From Mallotus nudiflorus (Eukaryota > Streptophyta > Magnoliopsida > Malpighiales > Euphorbiaceae), in contig CANTUR010000057.1 in assembly GCA_947683625.1 (NCBI GenBank), forward strand, positions 618,501-682,500: a DNA stretch of 64,000 nt, read 5' to 3'. Shown here in pieces: positions 1 through 12,252 of the stretch. The stretch's first letter is position 1. Each line of letters opens with the position of its first letter. Below the pieces are notes generated by a model that was not told where the DNA came from, did no database searches, and saw nothing but the letters and a program-made list of their open reading frames with translations. The translations under genes were made by a program, and so were the position numbers.

Positions 1-473
1 CCTGTGCTCGTCCCTGGGGCTTGTCGGAGTGCTGTATTATCATTATTTGGAGCTGGTTCAGTATGCTCACTCTGTATTATAGCGCTTAGCTGTTGTTGCA
101 TCAAGGTTATTTGCGCCTGAATATTTTTTATTATGGCCTCTTTGCTTATTTGGTCAAGGCCAAGTGTTTGGGTTACTGTGTTTAGGTTTGGAGTCGTTAT
201 TGCTGGTGTTTCTAGTAGGCTTGGAAAAGGTATTAAGGGTATTGATCGATGGTGCTGTAGCGGAGCGTAATATGGGAGATCTGTGCCCAAGGACGGGTAT
301 CTCGGGGTGTTTCCCGGAAGTAAAGGTGCATGACCGGATGTGGCCCCAACAAGCTACAAGGTGGGCAGTGGTATTATTGTTGGGAAAGGGTTTGAAAGGT
401 CAGTTGAGAGGATAGGTGCAGAAGGATTGGTGCCGACCTCAGGAATTTGGGCCGGAGGTGGGCTAGAAGTCAT
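1..473 (-). pseudogene. Ty3/gypsy gag N-terminus (partial, broken)
   Basis: The minus strand opens with an ATG at 473 and reads as a proline-rich gag leader (MTSSPPPAQIPEVG) followed by a Gln-rich helical stretch (IQAQITLMQQQLSAI) that runs off the window edge. One in-frame TAG interrupts it about 36 codons in. It lies about 50 bp downstream of a primer-binding site and an LTR on the same strand, the normal position of gag in a Ty3/gypsy element. The protein would form the virus-like particle. No pol is visible because the rest lies outside the window. The assignment rests mainly on context. Confidence 0.6.
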
Positions 474-525
474 GGTGAAGGTGTCTTTAGCTTAGTAAGT
501 GAATGAATGGCTTTTCCCAAGGAGT

Positions 526-543
526 TTCCCACAGAAGGCGCCA
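526..543 (-). promoter_or_regulatory. Primer-binding site of the left-edge gypsy element
   Basis: Read on the minus strand this is TGGCGCCTTCTGTGGGAA, separated from the LTR end by 2 bp. Sites of the form TGGCGCC(G/T)TCTGTGGGAA are typical of plant non-chromoviral Ty3/gypsy (Tat/Athila-type) elements, which sets this element apart from the Tekay copies elsewhere in the window, whose sites match initiator Met tRNA. Confidence 0.6.
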
Positions 544-545
544 CT

Positions 546-938
546 TGATAACTAATTTTCGAAACTCTTGGGCCGAATGTCCTGCAAAGCACTGAACAGA
601 GGGTAAGGTGAAAGGTGGGGGGAATCCCCACAAACACTCCGATTACTAAGTTAGAGAATAGAAACCGGGAGGAGGAAAGATAGCTTGAATATGTGTGAAT
701 GAGATGTCCCCTTATAAGGGGTATATGGTTTTATATATAGGGATACTCAAACCTGGGAGGAATGAGATTCTTTGTGGGTCAGTGAATCATAGTCTTTGTA
801 GGAGAGTGTTCCTTCTTCGGTTAGGATTCCTCTTTGAGGTAGTTCCTTGGACGGATCTGTCTTCTCCCTTGTCCAAGTATTCATATTTAGGGGGGATAGA
901 GGATCCCTAATTAGGTGGAAACATTCTAAATGATATCA
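546..938 (-). repeat. 5' LTR of the left-edge Ty3/gypsy element
   Basis: The block begins TGATAACTAATT next to the primer-binding site and appears to end at TGATATCA (931-938), giving short inverted ends (TGATA) and a length of about 393 bp. It holds a G-rich stretch around 600-680 and a plausible leader. The partner LTR lies outside the window, so neither the outer boundary nor the target duplication can be verified. Confidence 0.5.
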
Positions 939-2595
939 CCTTTGATATGCAACAAAGGAAGAGGATCTCCGATCTAATGGAAATCCCTTACTTGAAGCAG
1001 CTCATCCTATGTCTAAACAAAATTTTCATGCTTCGTCAAAAGATTCATCCGCTCAAACAGGTCCGGTTAGATGCAGTACATATCAATAATAAATTGATTG
1101 CTCTACTTTGTGTAAATTTAATCTTTACAATTGATTATAGGCTTTTATGTTTATGGATGCTTTTATGAAACATAAAATCAACTAAATGAGAAAAATCATG
1201 ATTAGTACAATATGAAATTTGTTTGTTAATTTCGTTCGCTGCCAAAAAGAAAATGGTGTGGGGATCTCATACCTAACCCTCCTTGAAGACGCCATGCGAT
1301 ACATATATTCTCATGAATCTAACATGATATCTAAAGTGATCAACAAACAGAGGGGGAAAAAAGGGAATTAAAGCACCAGAAAGGGAATAGCATTCAGTCG
1401 TCGGTACCCTTTTATTTTTGTTTGTTGATTTCTTGGAAAATCCTCCACATGACAAAAAGTTGTGTGTATATATAGTTTAGATTGATTTCCCTATCTTTAA
1501 TTCATTCCTTTTTTTTTTTTTACCCAATTTTTTTTGAACTGTAACTCATTCCTTTTTTACATACACGTTTTAGATATGCCAACTTTTCCAACTACATACA
1601 TATATATAGACATACTAGATTTGTTTTTACTCCACAATTTTTTCCCTTCAATTTATTTTTTTTTTCTACCGCCATAAATTATTAATATAAATATCCTTCA
1701 TATAACCATAAATTTCTTCATTAATTTTAAAAATAAATTTTAATTTACTGTTGGGATAGCAATTTTATAATTAAATAGTTTGCGCTGCTTTGACTAAAGG
1801 TCAAAACTCTCGCGAGCATTATGAGAAATTCGGTATTGAATCTTTATTCCCTCTTTCGACCCCAATCATACTTAATCAAAAAATTCTATAATTATGTACT
1901 TATCTCGTCCTGTAAAATGCCAATATTATTAGTAAGAATTTTCAAAACATTGGAAACTTTTAAGGCAAAAACACCTTAATTAGTGGTTAGGTAGGTTAAA
2001 TCAAATATGAATAGAGGCTTATAAGCCTTAAAAACTGACTTTTTTGCTTTTTTTTTTTTTTTTTTGAGTTAATGTAATCAAATCCAATAAACGGGAAAAA
2101 AAAATATCTAATGTGTTGAAATTTCAATGTGGCTTCTCTCCTCAGTGATTATCAATCTTGGATTTTTCTCCACTTCCAAATCCATTATAACAACAAGATA
2201 AGAATTATAAAAAGAACTAAATCCATCAAAGGACAATTATAACACGAAAACTGGTGCTTGAGATTGTAAATAACTGATGGCTCATTCAAATAATTGAGCT
2301 TCATATATATATATATATATTATATATATATATGATGCCTTCTTCTTTTTAATCTTTGGAAAATGATTGATAAATTAAAATTTCTATAAATCAATAACTG
2401 ATAAAAAAAATGCAAATTGGATCCTGAATTGAATATCAAAGTTGATATTGGACCTTAATATATATATTTTTTAATATTTTGAATGTTAATTTTTGAAAAT
2501 TTAAACATATTACACCCTTATTCAAAAAATTGAGCAATTCTCTAAAAAATTGTTACAATTAAGTCTAAAAAATCAAAATCAAGTTTAATTTTAAT
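939..2595. other. Intergenic AT-rich DNA, no gene recognised
   Basis: Only short chance ORFs occur here. A self-complementary TA tract (about 2303-2334) and homopolymer T/A runs are present. From about 2410 the sequence resembles the edge of the palindromic repeat that follows. I see no coding, RNA or recognisable transposon signal. Confidence 0.5.
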
Positions 2596-3480
2596 GTTGA
2601 TTAATAAAAATTGCTTTGAATAACAATGCAAATTGATGAAACTCATTTCAAAATATAAATTTATGAAGTTTTTAAAAAATTTTATTGTTAAAAAATGTTT
2701 TTTTTTTAATTTTTAAAATTTTGAAAAAGTGAAAAAATATTTTTTATAGACTTAGATTTTTAAAAAAATTAAAAATTTTGCAAAGTTATATATATATATA
2801 TATATTTAAAAAAGAATTATAAAATTTTTTATACGGTTACATACATCTTTAAAATTTTTTATAGATTTAAACATTACTAAAAATTATTGAGTGCATGGAA
2901 ATTTTTTATTTTTTTCTTATTTAAATGTATGTAATTTGATTAGAAATTTTTAAAATTTTTTGGTTTATATAAAAAACAATTTTAATTTTTTAAAATTTCT
3001 AAAAAAATTAGCAAAATATGTTTCTATAATAAATAGTATATTTAGAAATTTTATAAATATAGAAATATATCTTACTAATTTTTTAGAAATTTTAAAAAAT
3101 TAAATTTTTTTTTCTATAAACCAAAAAATTTTAAAAAATTATAATCAAATGACATAAATTTAAATAAAAAAAGAATAAAAAATTTCCATGCACTCAATAA
3201 TTGTTTTATAATTTTTAAATCTATAAAAAATTTAAAAATGTATATAACTGTATAGAAATTTTATACTTCTTTTCTATATATATATATAAATTAATTGTAA
3301 AATTTTTTAAAATTTCTAGGTCTATAAAAAATATTTTTCATTTTTTCAAAATTTTTAAAATTAAAAAAATATTTTTTTTAACAAGAAAAATTTTTAAAAT
3401 TAAATTTATATTTTGAAACCAATTTCACCAATTTACATTGTTATTTGAATTAATTTTTATTAATCAACACCAATTTGCAC
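2596..3480. repeat. Long AT-rich palindrome (two ~430-bp inverted arms)
   Basis: The left arm (about 2596-3034) and right arm (about 3057-3480) are inverted copies with almost no spacer. Anchors are GAGTGCATGGAAATTTTTTA (left, from about 2890) against its complement near 3180-3198, and GTTGATTAATAAAAATT at the left edge against AATTTTTATTAATCAAC at the right. No ORF is present. It fits a foldback or hairpin MITE. A transcript across it would fold into a near-perfect duplex. It abuts the 5' side of the LINE remnant. Confidence 0.75.
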
Positions 3481-3602
3481 TCTTTCCCAAAAAAAAAAAA
3501 AGACTCTCAAAAACCCCCAGTTTCTCCCAAATTAGGGTTTGAGTGGATTTGATAGTTTTGCAATCTCAGTCGATAATAATCACAGTATCTACCCTCAATG
3601 GG

Positions 3603-6600
3603 ATGAGTATTCTTACCTGGAATTGCCAGGGTATAGGAAACAAGACAACAACAAGGTATTTAAGAGATTTAGTTCTGAAACACAAACCAGATCTGGTCTT
3701 CTTGATGGAATTGAAAATTGACAAGCAAATAATAGAAGAGCTGAGAAGGAAAAACGGGTATAGCTATGGAGTGAATGTGGAACCAATAAGGCTCGTCGGA
3801 GGTCTGTCAATGTGGTGGAACGATGACTATGACATATAGATCAAAAGCACAAGCAAAAACTTCATAGATGTGAGAGTAAATGGCAACCAACCATGGTTTT
3901 TTACAGGGTTTTACGGAGCGCCAGAAAGGAAGGACCGCTTGAGAGTGATAATAGGGAAGCGACTTTGGGAAGAAAGGGACCGTGGTTAATAGAAGGTGAC
4001 TTCAACATGTACAGCAGTCCAAATGATAAACTTAGGGGAGCTAGCTTTAACTGCACCCAATGAAACTTATTGACTGACATGATGGAGCAGATGGACCTCA
4101 TGGAGCTAGAATTCAAAGGTAATAGATACACCTGGCACAATAGACAAACTGGAAATGGTAAAATCTTTACAAGACTGGACAGAGCCATGCCAACAGCTGA
4201 GCAGAGGAGTTTGTATGAGAACGCTATGGTACTCCATGAGAGCTATGGTGCATCTCATCACCGACCATTGGTTATACGGTTAACGTGGAAGCATACGAGA
4301 ATGAAGAAGGGATTTAAATACGAAGCTAAATGGAACAGAGATGAGGGCTGTAAGGAGATTGTAAGACAAGTATAGGAAAGGGACAAACACGCAAATCACA
4401 GGAAGGAGATAACCCAAAAATTGAAGGATGTCTCACAGAAACTGGAAGTATGGAGTAAGATCATGTTTGGGAATACCAAGAAAAATATTGAAGAAGTGAA
4501 ATTTAGAATCAATGAGCTGCAAACGGGCGACTTCAAAGAATCAAAGAAGTTAGCAATTGCCCGGATGAAATTAAAGCTAAATAAATTATGGAGTGAAGAA
4601 GAACTGTATTGGGCTCAACGGGCAAGGCAAGACTGGCTAAAGGAGGGTGACAAGAACACTCGGTTCTTCCATATGACCACCCTACGAAGGAGATCAAGAA
4701 ACTGAATCATTCTATTAAGGAATGAACAAGGAGAATGGATCACCAATAGAGAGGGAATCAAAACTAAAATAGTAGACATCTTCAAAGGACTGTACAAGGA
4801 AGAGGAGAACACGGTGGCACAAGAAGTGTTGTCAGCAATAACAAACTCAGTGACAGAACCTATGAACAGATCGCTATTAGAGCAAGTAATATAAAGAGAA
4901 GTGCAGGAAATCGTTTTCAATAAGGGAAGCCTGAAAGCACCAGGACCCGATGGATTTCCAGGCCTCTTTTTTCAAGCTCACGGGGAGATAATAAAAACAG
5001 AAGTCACTGCTATTGTTAAGAACTTTAAAATAGGTATTCTTAACATTAAGCTGAATAAAATGTTAATTGCCCTTATGTCGAATGTCCAGGACCCAGAAAG
5101 AATTACCAAATACAGGTCTATAAGCTGTTTTAATTTTCAATACAAAATTATTGCAAAGACTTTGGCGAATAGGTTGAGAAAAGAATTGAACCAACTTATC
5201 ACCTCCCAGCAGACAGCTTTTGTCCCAAACAGATGCATGCAGTACAACATAATTATTACTCATGAAGCTCTCCATAGGATGAAGCGAAACTGTAAAAAGG
5301 AAAAATTCATGGCCATCAAGTTAGATATGGAGAAAGCTTCCGATAGAGTTAATTGGGAGTTCGCGGAATTAGTAATGTACCGAATGGGGTTTGAAAGCAA
5401 ATGGGTGAACTTAGTGATGCAATGCATAAAAACAGTAAGCTTTACGGTGGCAATTAATGGGGAGGAACAAGAATACTTTAAGCCAAGAAGGGGCCTGAGA
5501 CAGGGAGACCCATTATCTCCTTACATCTTCACACTGATAGTGGATGTGTTGTTAAGAATGATAGCTAAGGGAACTGAAGAGAGAAAGATAACGGGCTACA
5601 AACTTAGCAGAAGATGTGAAGTGATAACACATGTCCAGTTTACAGATGACACAATCCTTTTTGGTGAAGCTGAAACATCTGAAGCAGCTAACTTCAAGCG
5701 AATTCTTGATTCCTATTGCAAAGCCTCAGGATAGAAAATAAACCTCATAAAATCAGGTATCTACTTTAGCTAAAATACCCCTCTTAATTTGAGGAATGCA
5801 ATATCTGAGGTGATGCAAGTGAAGAATCCGAGACGCTGTCCAGGTACTTGGGTGTCCCAGCAGACTGGGGGAGATCCAAAAGAGAGCTATGCAATATTTT
5901 AATTAATAGAGTGACTCAAAAAATACATGGTTGGAAGGCAAAATTCATATCTCAGGAAGAGACACTATGATCAAGGCAGTTCTCCAAGCAGTCCCAGCGT
6001 ACATTATGATGGTGTTCAAAATTCTAGAATCAATATTAAAAGGAATGGAGAGATTGATCAATAGATTGATCAATGGTGGTCCTAGGATGAAACAAAGAGG
6101 AAAATACACTGGGTAGCATGGAAAAACCTCACCAAAAATAAGAAAGAAGGGGGCTTGGGTTTTAGAGAGATGCTCCTTTCAACAAGGCTCTCTTAGCTAA
6201 ACATTGCTGGAGAATGGTGAAAAATCCGCATTTACAGAGTTCAAAGTTTCTAAAGAGCCTATATTTCCCACATACAACCTTATTAGAAGCAAAGAAAGGA
6301 GCCAAACCATCCTGGGTTTGGGCAAGCCTGCTACAAGGAAGAGATGTATTGAAAGAAGGCTGTAGATGGAACGTGGTGTCTGGCTATCAGATTAGTATCT
6401 GGAATGATAAGTGGATTTCAGGAATCGAAGATTTCAAGATAAGCTCTGCTGCTCTTACAGGAAATATAATTCACCTCGTAAGGAACTTGATGGAGCCGTT
6501 ACAAAATAAGTGGAATGGAAGCAAACTAAGGCAGCTCTTTAGCTAAAACGAGATAGATGCTATAGAACAAATTTCGGTTTTGAGCAACAGAGGAAATGAC

Positions 6601-7150
6601 CGATTGGTATGGCACTTTGACAAGAGAGGCACGTACACGGTTAAATCAGGGTACAACCTTCTGAAAAGCTTGGAAAACAACAGCAATGAAAGACTCTTGC
6701 TAAAAAATCCTCTCACCCTAACTCGACAGTACGACTGTCCATTTGGACAATGAAGACACCAGTAAAGATCAAATTCTTCATCTGGAGATGTGTTAAAAAC
6801 TCAGTAGCAACAAATAAAAATTTAACTCAAAGAGGTTGTAGTATGACAGCCACATGTGTGGCTTGAAAAAGTGAAGAGGAGAGCCTGGAACATTTAATGT
6901 TCCTATTCCGCTAGCTAAAATGGCTTGGTTTGGCTCAGCTTTTAATTACAGAGCTTCAGAGAGGGGATTCAACTCTTTCGGTGCTTGGTGGCAAGAGGCG
7001 ATTAAGATGTTTAAACAAGGTAAGGAGGATAGAAGGTACTGGCAGCTGTGGAAACATAAAAACAACTTGCAGTTCGAAGGTGCGAAGGAGAATCCTCAAG
7101 ACATTATTACTAAAGCTGATCCGAAGAAGAAGCAGCCCAGCCTTATTTAA
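3603..7150 (+). pseudogene. L1-like LINE (non-LTR retrotransposon) pol remnant
   Basis: A degenerate plant LINE polyprotein can be followed through several frames. The apurinic endonuclease opens at 3603 (MSILTWNCQGIGNK) and continues through GDFNMYSS, the NRYTWHN box and LDRAM. The usual SDH catalytic motif reads S-H-H, so a key residue is lost. The reverse transcriptase (about 4901-5734) has KAPGPDGFPGLFF, a GLRQGDPLSPYIF block and an F-T-D-D catalytic box (wild-type F-A-D-D). After a stop at 5734, the pieces at 5931-6116 and 6214-6546 carry the downstream pol region, and about 6750-6905 is a zf-RVT-like stretch (KIKFFIWRC). Homology fades near 7130, so RNase H is missing. At least six stops or frameshifts make it inactive. 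No poly(A) tail or target duplication was defined. Confidence 0.85.
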
Positions 7151-7159
7151 TTATTTTTT

Positions 7160-7746
7160 ATTTGATTTTAATATAATTATTTTGTAATTATTTACTAAAA
7201 TAAAATTATTTTTTTCAAGGGAGTAAAACAAATTTAACTTTGTAGTTATCGATTATGTTAAATAAATACAATTTGTATTTTGTAGGAATATTTTTAGTTG
7301 TAGTTATCTATGTATCAATGTATTTATTAAATCATTTGTAGTTACATTTAATGTAACTTGTTATAAAAAAATTTTATTTGTTTGTGAAAAATTAATGTTA
7401 TATTATTGAAATTATATATATATTTTTTTTTTATTTAACTTTTTAATTATATATAATTAATTTTATATTATATAAATAATTACAATAGATAAATTATTGA
7501 AAAAATGAATAATTATATAGATTCTATTCTAAAAATACAAATTTCAAGGAGATAAAATTGCATATAAATTGTTGTTATACTTCAAACTAGATGTGAGAGT
7601 TTTCAACCGAGTGCATGTATATTTTTTTTGAATCATTGTATTTGTGACTAATAGTATACAAAGCAAATTGTCACATACCATACAATTAAAAAGCAAATAA
7701 TCACTGATAAAAGTATACAAAGCAAATAGTCAGTAACAATTATTTA
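7160..7746. other. AT-rich flank between LINE and duplicated block
   Basis: No gene was seen. Around 7640-7735 there are short direct repeats built on TATACAAAGCAAAT(A/T)GTCA, similar to the start of the duplicated block that follows, so this may be the degenerate subterminal region of the hAT element. It is otherwise featureless A+T-rich sequence. Confidence 0.4.
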
Positions 7747-8257
7747 TAACCAATAGTCACCAACTATACAATTAAAAACTAATATGAAAAAAAAAATAAT
7801 TGTAAGTTACAAAGGATCTCTATTAGAGATAATGTTTCATTCCAACCTATAGAGCACTACATAGGTCAAAACAATGAAAAATACATCAATAAATGGTTTG
7901 ATTGTTTGAGTTTTAAGGCAAATTTTAAAAAAAAAATTTACACACAAATGAAAAAAAAAATTGTATTTTTTATATGATAAAGACATGATCAAAGGTGTTG
8001 TGAGATATATATTTGTAATTACATAAGTTTTATAATTATTTTTGTTTAGTTATATAATTAAATTTTTGTATATATATTAAATTTGTGTATATAATTACAT
8101 TTGTGTGTGTGAGTATATATATATACATATATATATAATGTGTATATATATTTGTAATTACATAAGTTTTATAATTATGTTTCTTTAATTATATAATTAA
8201 ATTTTTGTATATATATTACATTTGTGTGTATGTGTGTGTGTATATATATATATATAT
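7747..8257. repeat. Duplicated block X, first copy
   Basis: This segment recurs in direct orientation at about 11409-11850, with the same order of landmarks: ACCAATAGTCAC, GAGATAATGTTTCATTCC, ATGGTTTGATTGTTT and then the TTGTAATTACATAAGTTTTA minisatellite. The first copy is cut at its TA tract by solo LTR E. It lies upstream of the hAT transposase and is probably duplicated 5' non-coding sequence of that element. Confidence 0.7.
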
Positions 8258-11187
8258 TATCACGACCCAAACTCAGGAGTCATGACCGACGCTAGAGAAC
8301 AGAAATTCACAAGAATCCAAAACCCGTAGCAAGTCTTAAAAATAATAACACATGCAAACATATCATAAAAATACCTCAGAATTAAAAATTTAATTATTAT
8401 AAAAAAAATCCTCATATTATAACATAATAAAATATTATCATACAATTATTCAAATACAGAATCACTGTCTAATACAAAATCAAATACTATAACAAAATAC
8501 ACTACTACTACAGTATTTGCTAAATATAAGAAAAGTATTAGTTCAAAGTTTGCATAGATCAACCGGTGAAAAAAGAGTCCAGCGAAAGGAACTAATGTGG
8601 AGGTCTGAAGTAAAAGATCCTGAAAAAAATATTTGAAGGGGGTCAAATCTCACTAAGTGAATTATTATTATATATATACACGCAATCTAAAGATATAGAC
8701 ACTCAAATATAAGTATAATAATATATTTATATTTATTTAATATATACATGCATTTCATACAAATACTAAAAATCCATTTTTATTATAACAATAATTATAG
8801 AAGAATTTAGGGTGAAGGATCAGAGCAGAATCCCTAAATTTTTTACAACTTCAATCACTGTATTTCCTTAGCCAATAGGCTTCCATGTTTCCAAAATATT
8901 ATTTATCCAACTTTTTGGCAGTGAACTAACTCTGAGTATACAAAGGGTCAACCAAGAATCCTCAGTTCCACTACCAGTATTAATTGGCCCCGAGTACCCT
9001 ACAGGTCAACCGAGGATTCACAGTTACACCTTTTTTCCATCATTCACCATAATCATTATTTTCATATTTAAAATCAATCAAAGTTCAAAGCCTAATATCT
9101 AGCGTACTATTGTGCAGCAGTCCTAATGTGACCCACTATATGGCACGTTCTACAACTATCCTCCAAAACGTTGTTTCATAACAAAATAATGAAAATTCAT
9201 AATAAAATGTGACAACACACATTATTCAAAATAAATATTCTCAATTATACATATGAAAGCATATATATCAATATTAACAATAATAAATATCATTTAATGA
9301 AATAAAGCATAATTAAATTCATATTTATTCAAAATATTAATGCTCACAATATATTTTTTACATGTAATGTATACATATAATAATAACTCACAGTTCAAAT
9401 GTGCTCCTCTACCATGGCTCAGCTAGCCCGATCCGATAGGCCTAGCTCGTAGAGCAATTAAAGAAAATAATGACAATATTAATATATTATAATCAAAATC
9501 CTAATTTTATACTTTTAGAATTTTTAAAGAACGACTCCATCTAGGACATGACTCGACAAAAATTCAAATTTATGATCGACCTAATGTCACAATTTACGAG
9601 AATTCTATCAAAAATTCAACAAAGTTTCCTTTATAAAACGGATGTCTCTCTACTAAAAGTAGAGTCGATCTTGCACGCAAACACACTTTAAATATTCATA
9701 AAGTTCAACTTCTCGAGTTGGACTCCCGAATTACATTTATTGCCCAACTGAGAACCAACATAATTCAAATCAATAAAATAATAATAAATATTAATAATTC
9801 ACCAAAACTCATAAAAATCATAAAATACCACAATTTAATTTATTTAAATAATAAAAGCATCAAAGATATTTATTTTCCAAATTCAACAATAAAATCCCAA
9901 ATATAATTAAATAATACTAATAAAATCCATTTTTCAAATATTCAAAATTAAATAGCATAAATTACCAATAATAATTTAAATTTCCCAAGTATATAATAAA
10001 AATAACTAAAAATTCATTTAATCATAAAAATAATAGATAAAACCATTATTCGAATATATTTTTGGAAATTATTATTAATTAGCTAAAAATAGTAAATAAT
10101 TCATAAAAATTATTTTAATACTATTTATTACTCAAAAATTATCCAAAACATAATAATTAACAATAATTTTAATTAAAATATAAAATTTACTAATTTTTCC
10201 AAAAATCTAATTTTTACATAAACATTCAAAAATTTATAATAAATGTTCAGTACATAATTTCAATAAACTTCCTTCATGAAATATGCTTAAAATAGTCCAT
10301 AAAATTTATTAAAAATAAAACACATTTCCAAGCCGGGAACAGTACTCGTGAACAGTAACCGAGTGCGAAATAGTGCCCAAATCGTAACTATCTCCAAAAT
10401 TGAATTTAAATACATTTTTGAAAAGCTTACAACTTCAATTTTACTAATCTAAAGTCAATTTAACATGACTCAAACTAATTAAACTCAAAATCAACAATTG
10501 AAAATTCTGAAACCTAGAGACAATTCATCAAAATTGAGGTTGAATTCGGTGTCAACCGGATGAATTACCTTAGGGGAAACGAAGCCCATGAGACAAGCTT
10601 TTGATCGAGACTAACCTCGACCCTTGGCATTGTCGGAAACGTCACCGACGGCGTCCAGAAGTTGTCGATGCTGAGAAGAAATCGAGAAGGAAAGGAAAGA
10701 AAAGATGTCGATGCCGGCAGGAGGAAGAGGAAGAGGAAGAGAGCGCAGGTGGAGGAGGTGGCGGCAGTGATGGTGGCGTGCTGGTGTGTGCTGGTTCAAT
10801 AACGTGAGGGAGGAAGGAGGGAAAAGAGAGGGGAAGAGAGGGGAGAGAGAGGAAAGAAAAGGAAAAGAAAGGGAAAGAAAAAAAAGTGTTTTTATATAAA
10901 AATTTTATTTTATTTATTAAAACAATTGTATAAAAAAATATTCTCACTACAATGTTAAAATATATTAAAAATACACTACATTAACATAATTCACAAATAA
11001 TATAACAATAAAAATTAAGTTTTAAATTTTAAGTTAATAATAATGCCATAATATAATAAAGAAAATAATAGCACATAAATTTAATTTAGTTTCACAAAAT
11101 AACCATAATATAATAAATTAATAAAATAATTATTAATATTGCAAATCTCAGAAATTTAATTTAATAATTTATAAAAATTTGGGTTAT

Positions 11188-11191
<4 letters not shown>
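8258..11191 (-). mobile_element. Solo LTR E of the Tekay-type family (diverged)
   Basis: It begins TATCACGACCCAAACTC, the reverse complement of the LTR end shared by the other copies here, and ends GGGTTATAACA. It is flanked by TATAT on both sides, though in a TA tract that duplication is weak evidence. The family landmarks are all present in order: GACCGGCGCTAG-like end, the 'ggtcaacc' direct repeats (about 8940-9030), the TTTACGAGAATTCTATC block (about 9593) and the GC-rich island (about 10600-10800). It is the most diverged LTR copy, and the absence of internal sequence marks it as a solo LTR left by LTR-LTR recombination. The ORFs at 10601-10947 are the GC-rich leader island, not genes. 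Confidence 0.85.

Positions 11192-11262
<71 letters not shown>
11192..11262. repeat. (TA)n microsatellite
   Basis: About 35 uninterrupted TA units follow directly after solo LTR E. They continue the TA tract into which that LTR inserted (8241-8257). Confidence 0.95.
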
Positions 11263-11267
<5 letters not shown>

Positions 11268-11268
11268 A

Positions 11269-11405
11269 ATGGATGAAAATAAAGTAGCGTATAAAATGTT
11301 TGAATGAATCTATCACTACATGTGGTTCGATTTCCTTTTCCGAAGCTACTTTATACTGATAGATTCATTCAAACATTTTTTAAGCTACTTTATTTTCATC
11401 CGTTT
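11269..11405. repeat. Near-perfect hairpin, 44-nt arms
   Basis: The left arm (11271-11314, starting GGATGAAAATAAAGTAGC) pairs with the right arm (about 11358-11401) with only two mismatches in 44 positions. The loop is about 43 nt and contains part of the arm motif again (AAGCTACTTTATA). It sits between the TA tract and the second copy of block X. It could be a small foldback element or part of the hAT non-coding region. No ORF is present. Confidence 0.8.
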
Positions 11406-11408
11406 CTA

Positions 11409-11939
11409 ATACCAATAGTCACTGACTATACAATTAAAAATCAATAGGAAAAAATAAATAATTGTACAAAGTTGCAAAGAATCTCTGCTAGAGATAATGT
11501 TTCATTCCAACCTATAGAGCACGGCATAGGCATAAACAATGAAAAATACATCTATAAATGGTTTGATTGTTTAAGTTTTAAGGCAAACTTTTAACAAAAA
11601 AATTTACATCCAACAAAAGAAAGATTGTATTCTTTATATCATAGAAACTTGATCAAAGGTGTTCTGAGGTATGTATGTATGTATGTGTATATATATATAT
11701 TTTTGTAATTACATAAGTTTTATAATTATATTTGTTTAATTATATAATTAAATTTGTATATATATATTAAATTTTGTATATAATTACATTTTTGTGTGTG
11801 TGCGTGAGTGTGTGTGTATGTATATATATATATATATATATAATGTGTATATATATTTGTAATTACATAAGTTTTATAATTATGTTTGTTTAGTTATATA
11901 ATTAAATTTGTGTATATAATTACATTTGTGTGTGTGAGA

Positions 11940-11990
<51 letters not shown>

Positions 11991-12190
11991 TATGTGCATA
12001 TAATTACATTTGTGTGTGTGTGTATATATATATATATATACACATAATGTGTATTTATATTTGTAATTACATAAGTTTTACAATTATGTTTGTTTAGTTA
12101 TATAATTAAATTAGTGTATATAATTACATTTGTGATGTGTGAGTATATATATACATATATTTGTAATTACATATGTTATGTAATTATATT
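11409..12190. repeat. Duplicated block X second copy plus minisatellite
   Basis: The first about 290 bp repeat 7747-8040. Then comes a degenerate minisatellite whose unit carries TTGTAATTACATAAGTTTTA, TTAGTTATATAATTAAATTT, a TG-rich tract and a TA tract. Units start near 11705, 11857, 12061 and 12160 here, and 8012 and 8153 in the first copy, with spacing of about 140-200 bp. It ends just before the hAT reading frame, so it lies where a promoter or 5' UTR would be. Confidence 0.7.
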
Positions 12191-12252
12191 TATATATATT
12201 TTTAGAATGACTTGACACTAAAACTTTCTTTTTCTTGTATGTAGATTTATTC

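Noticed and set aside
164..415. 83-codon plus-strand ORF at the left edge
   Set aside because: It is antisense to the minus-strand gag frame next to the LTR and primer-binding site, and has no domain.
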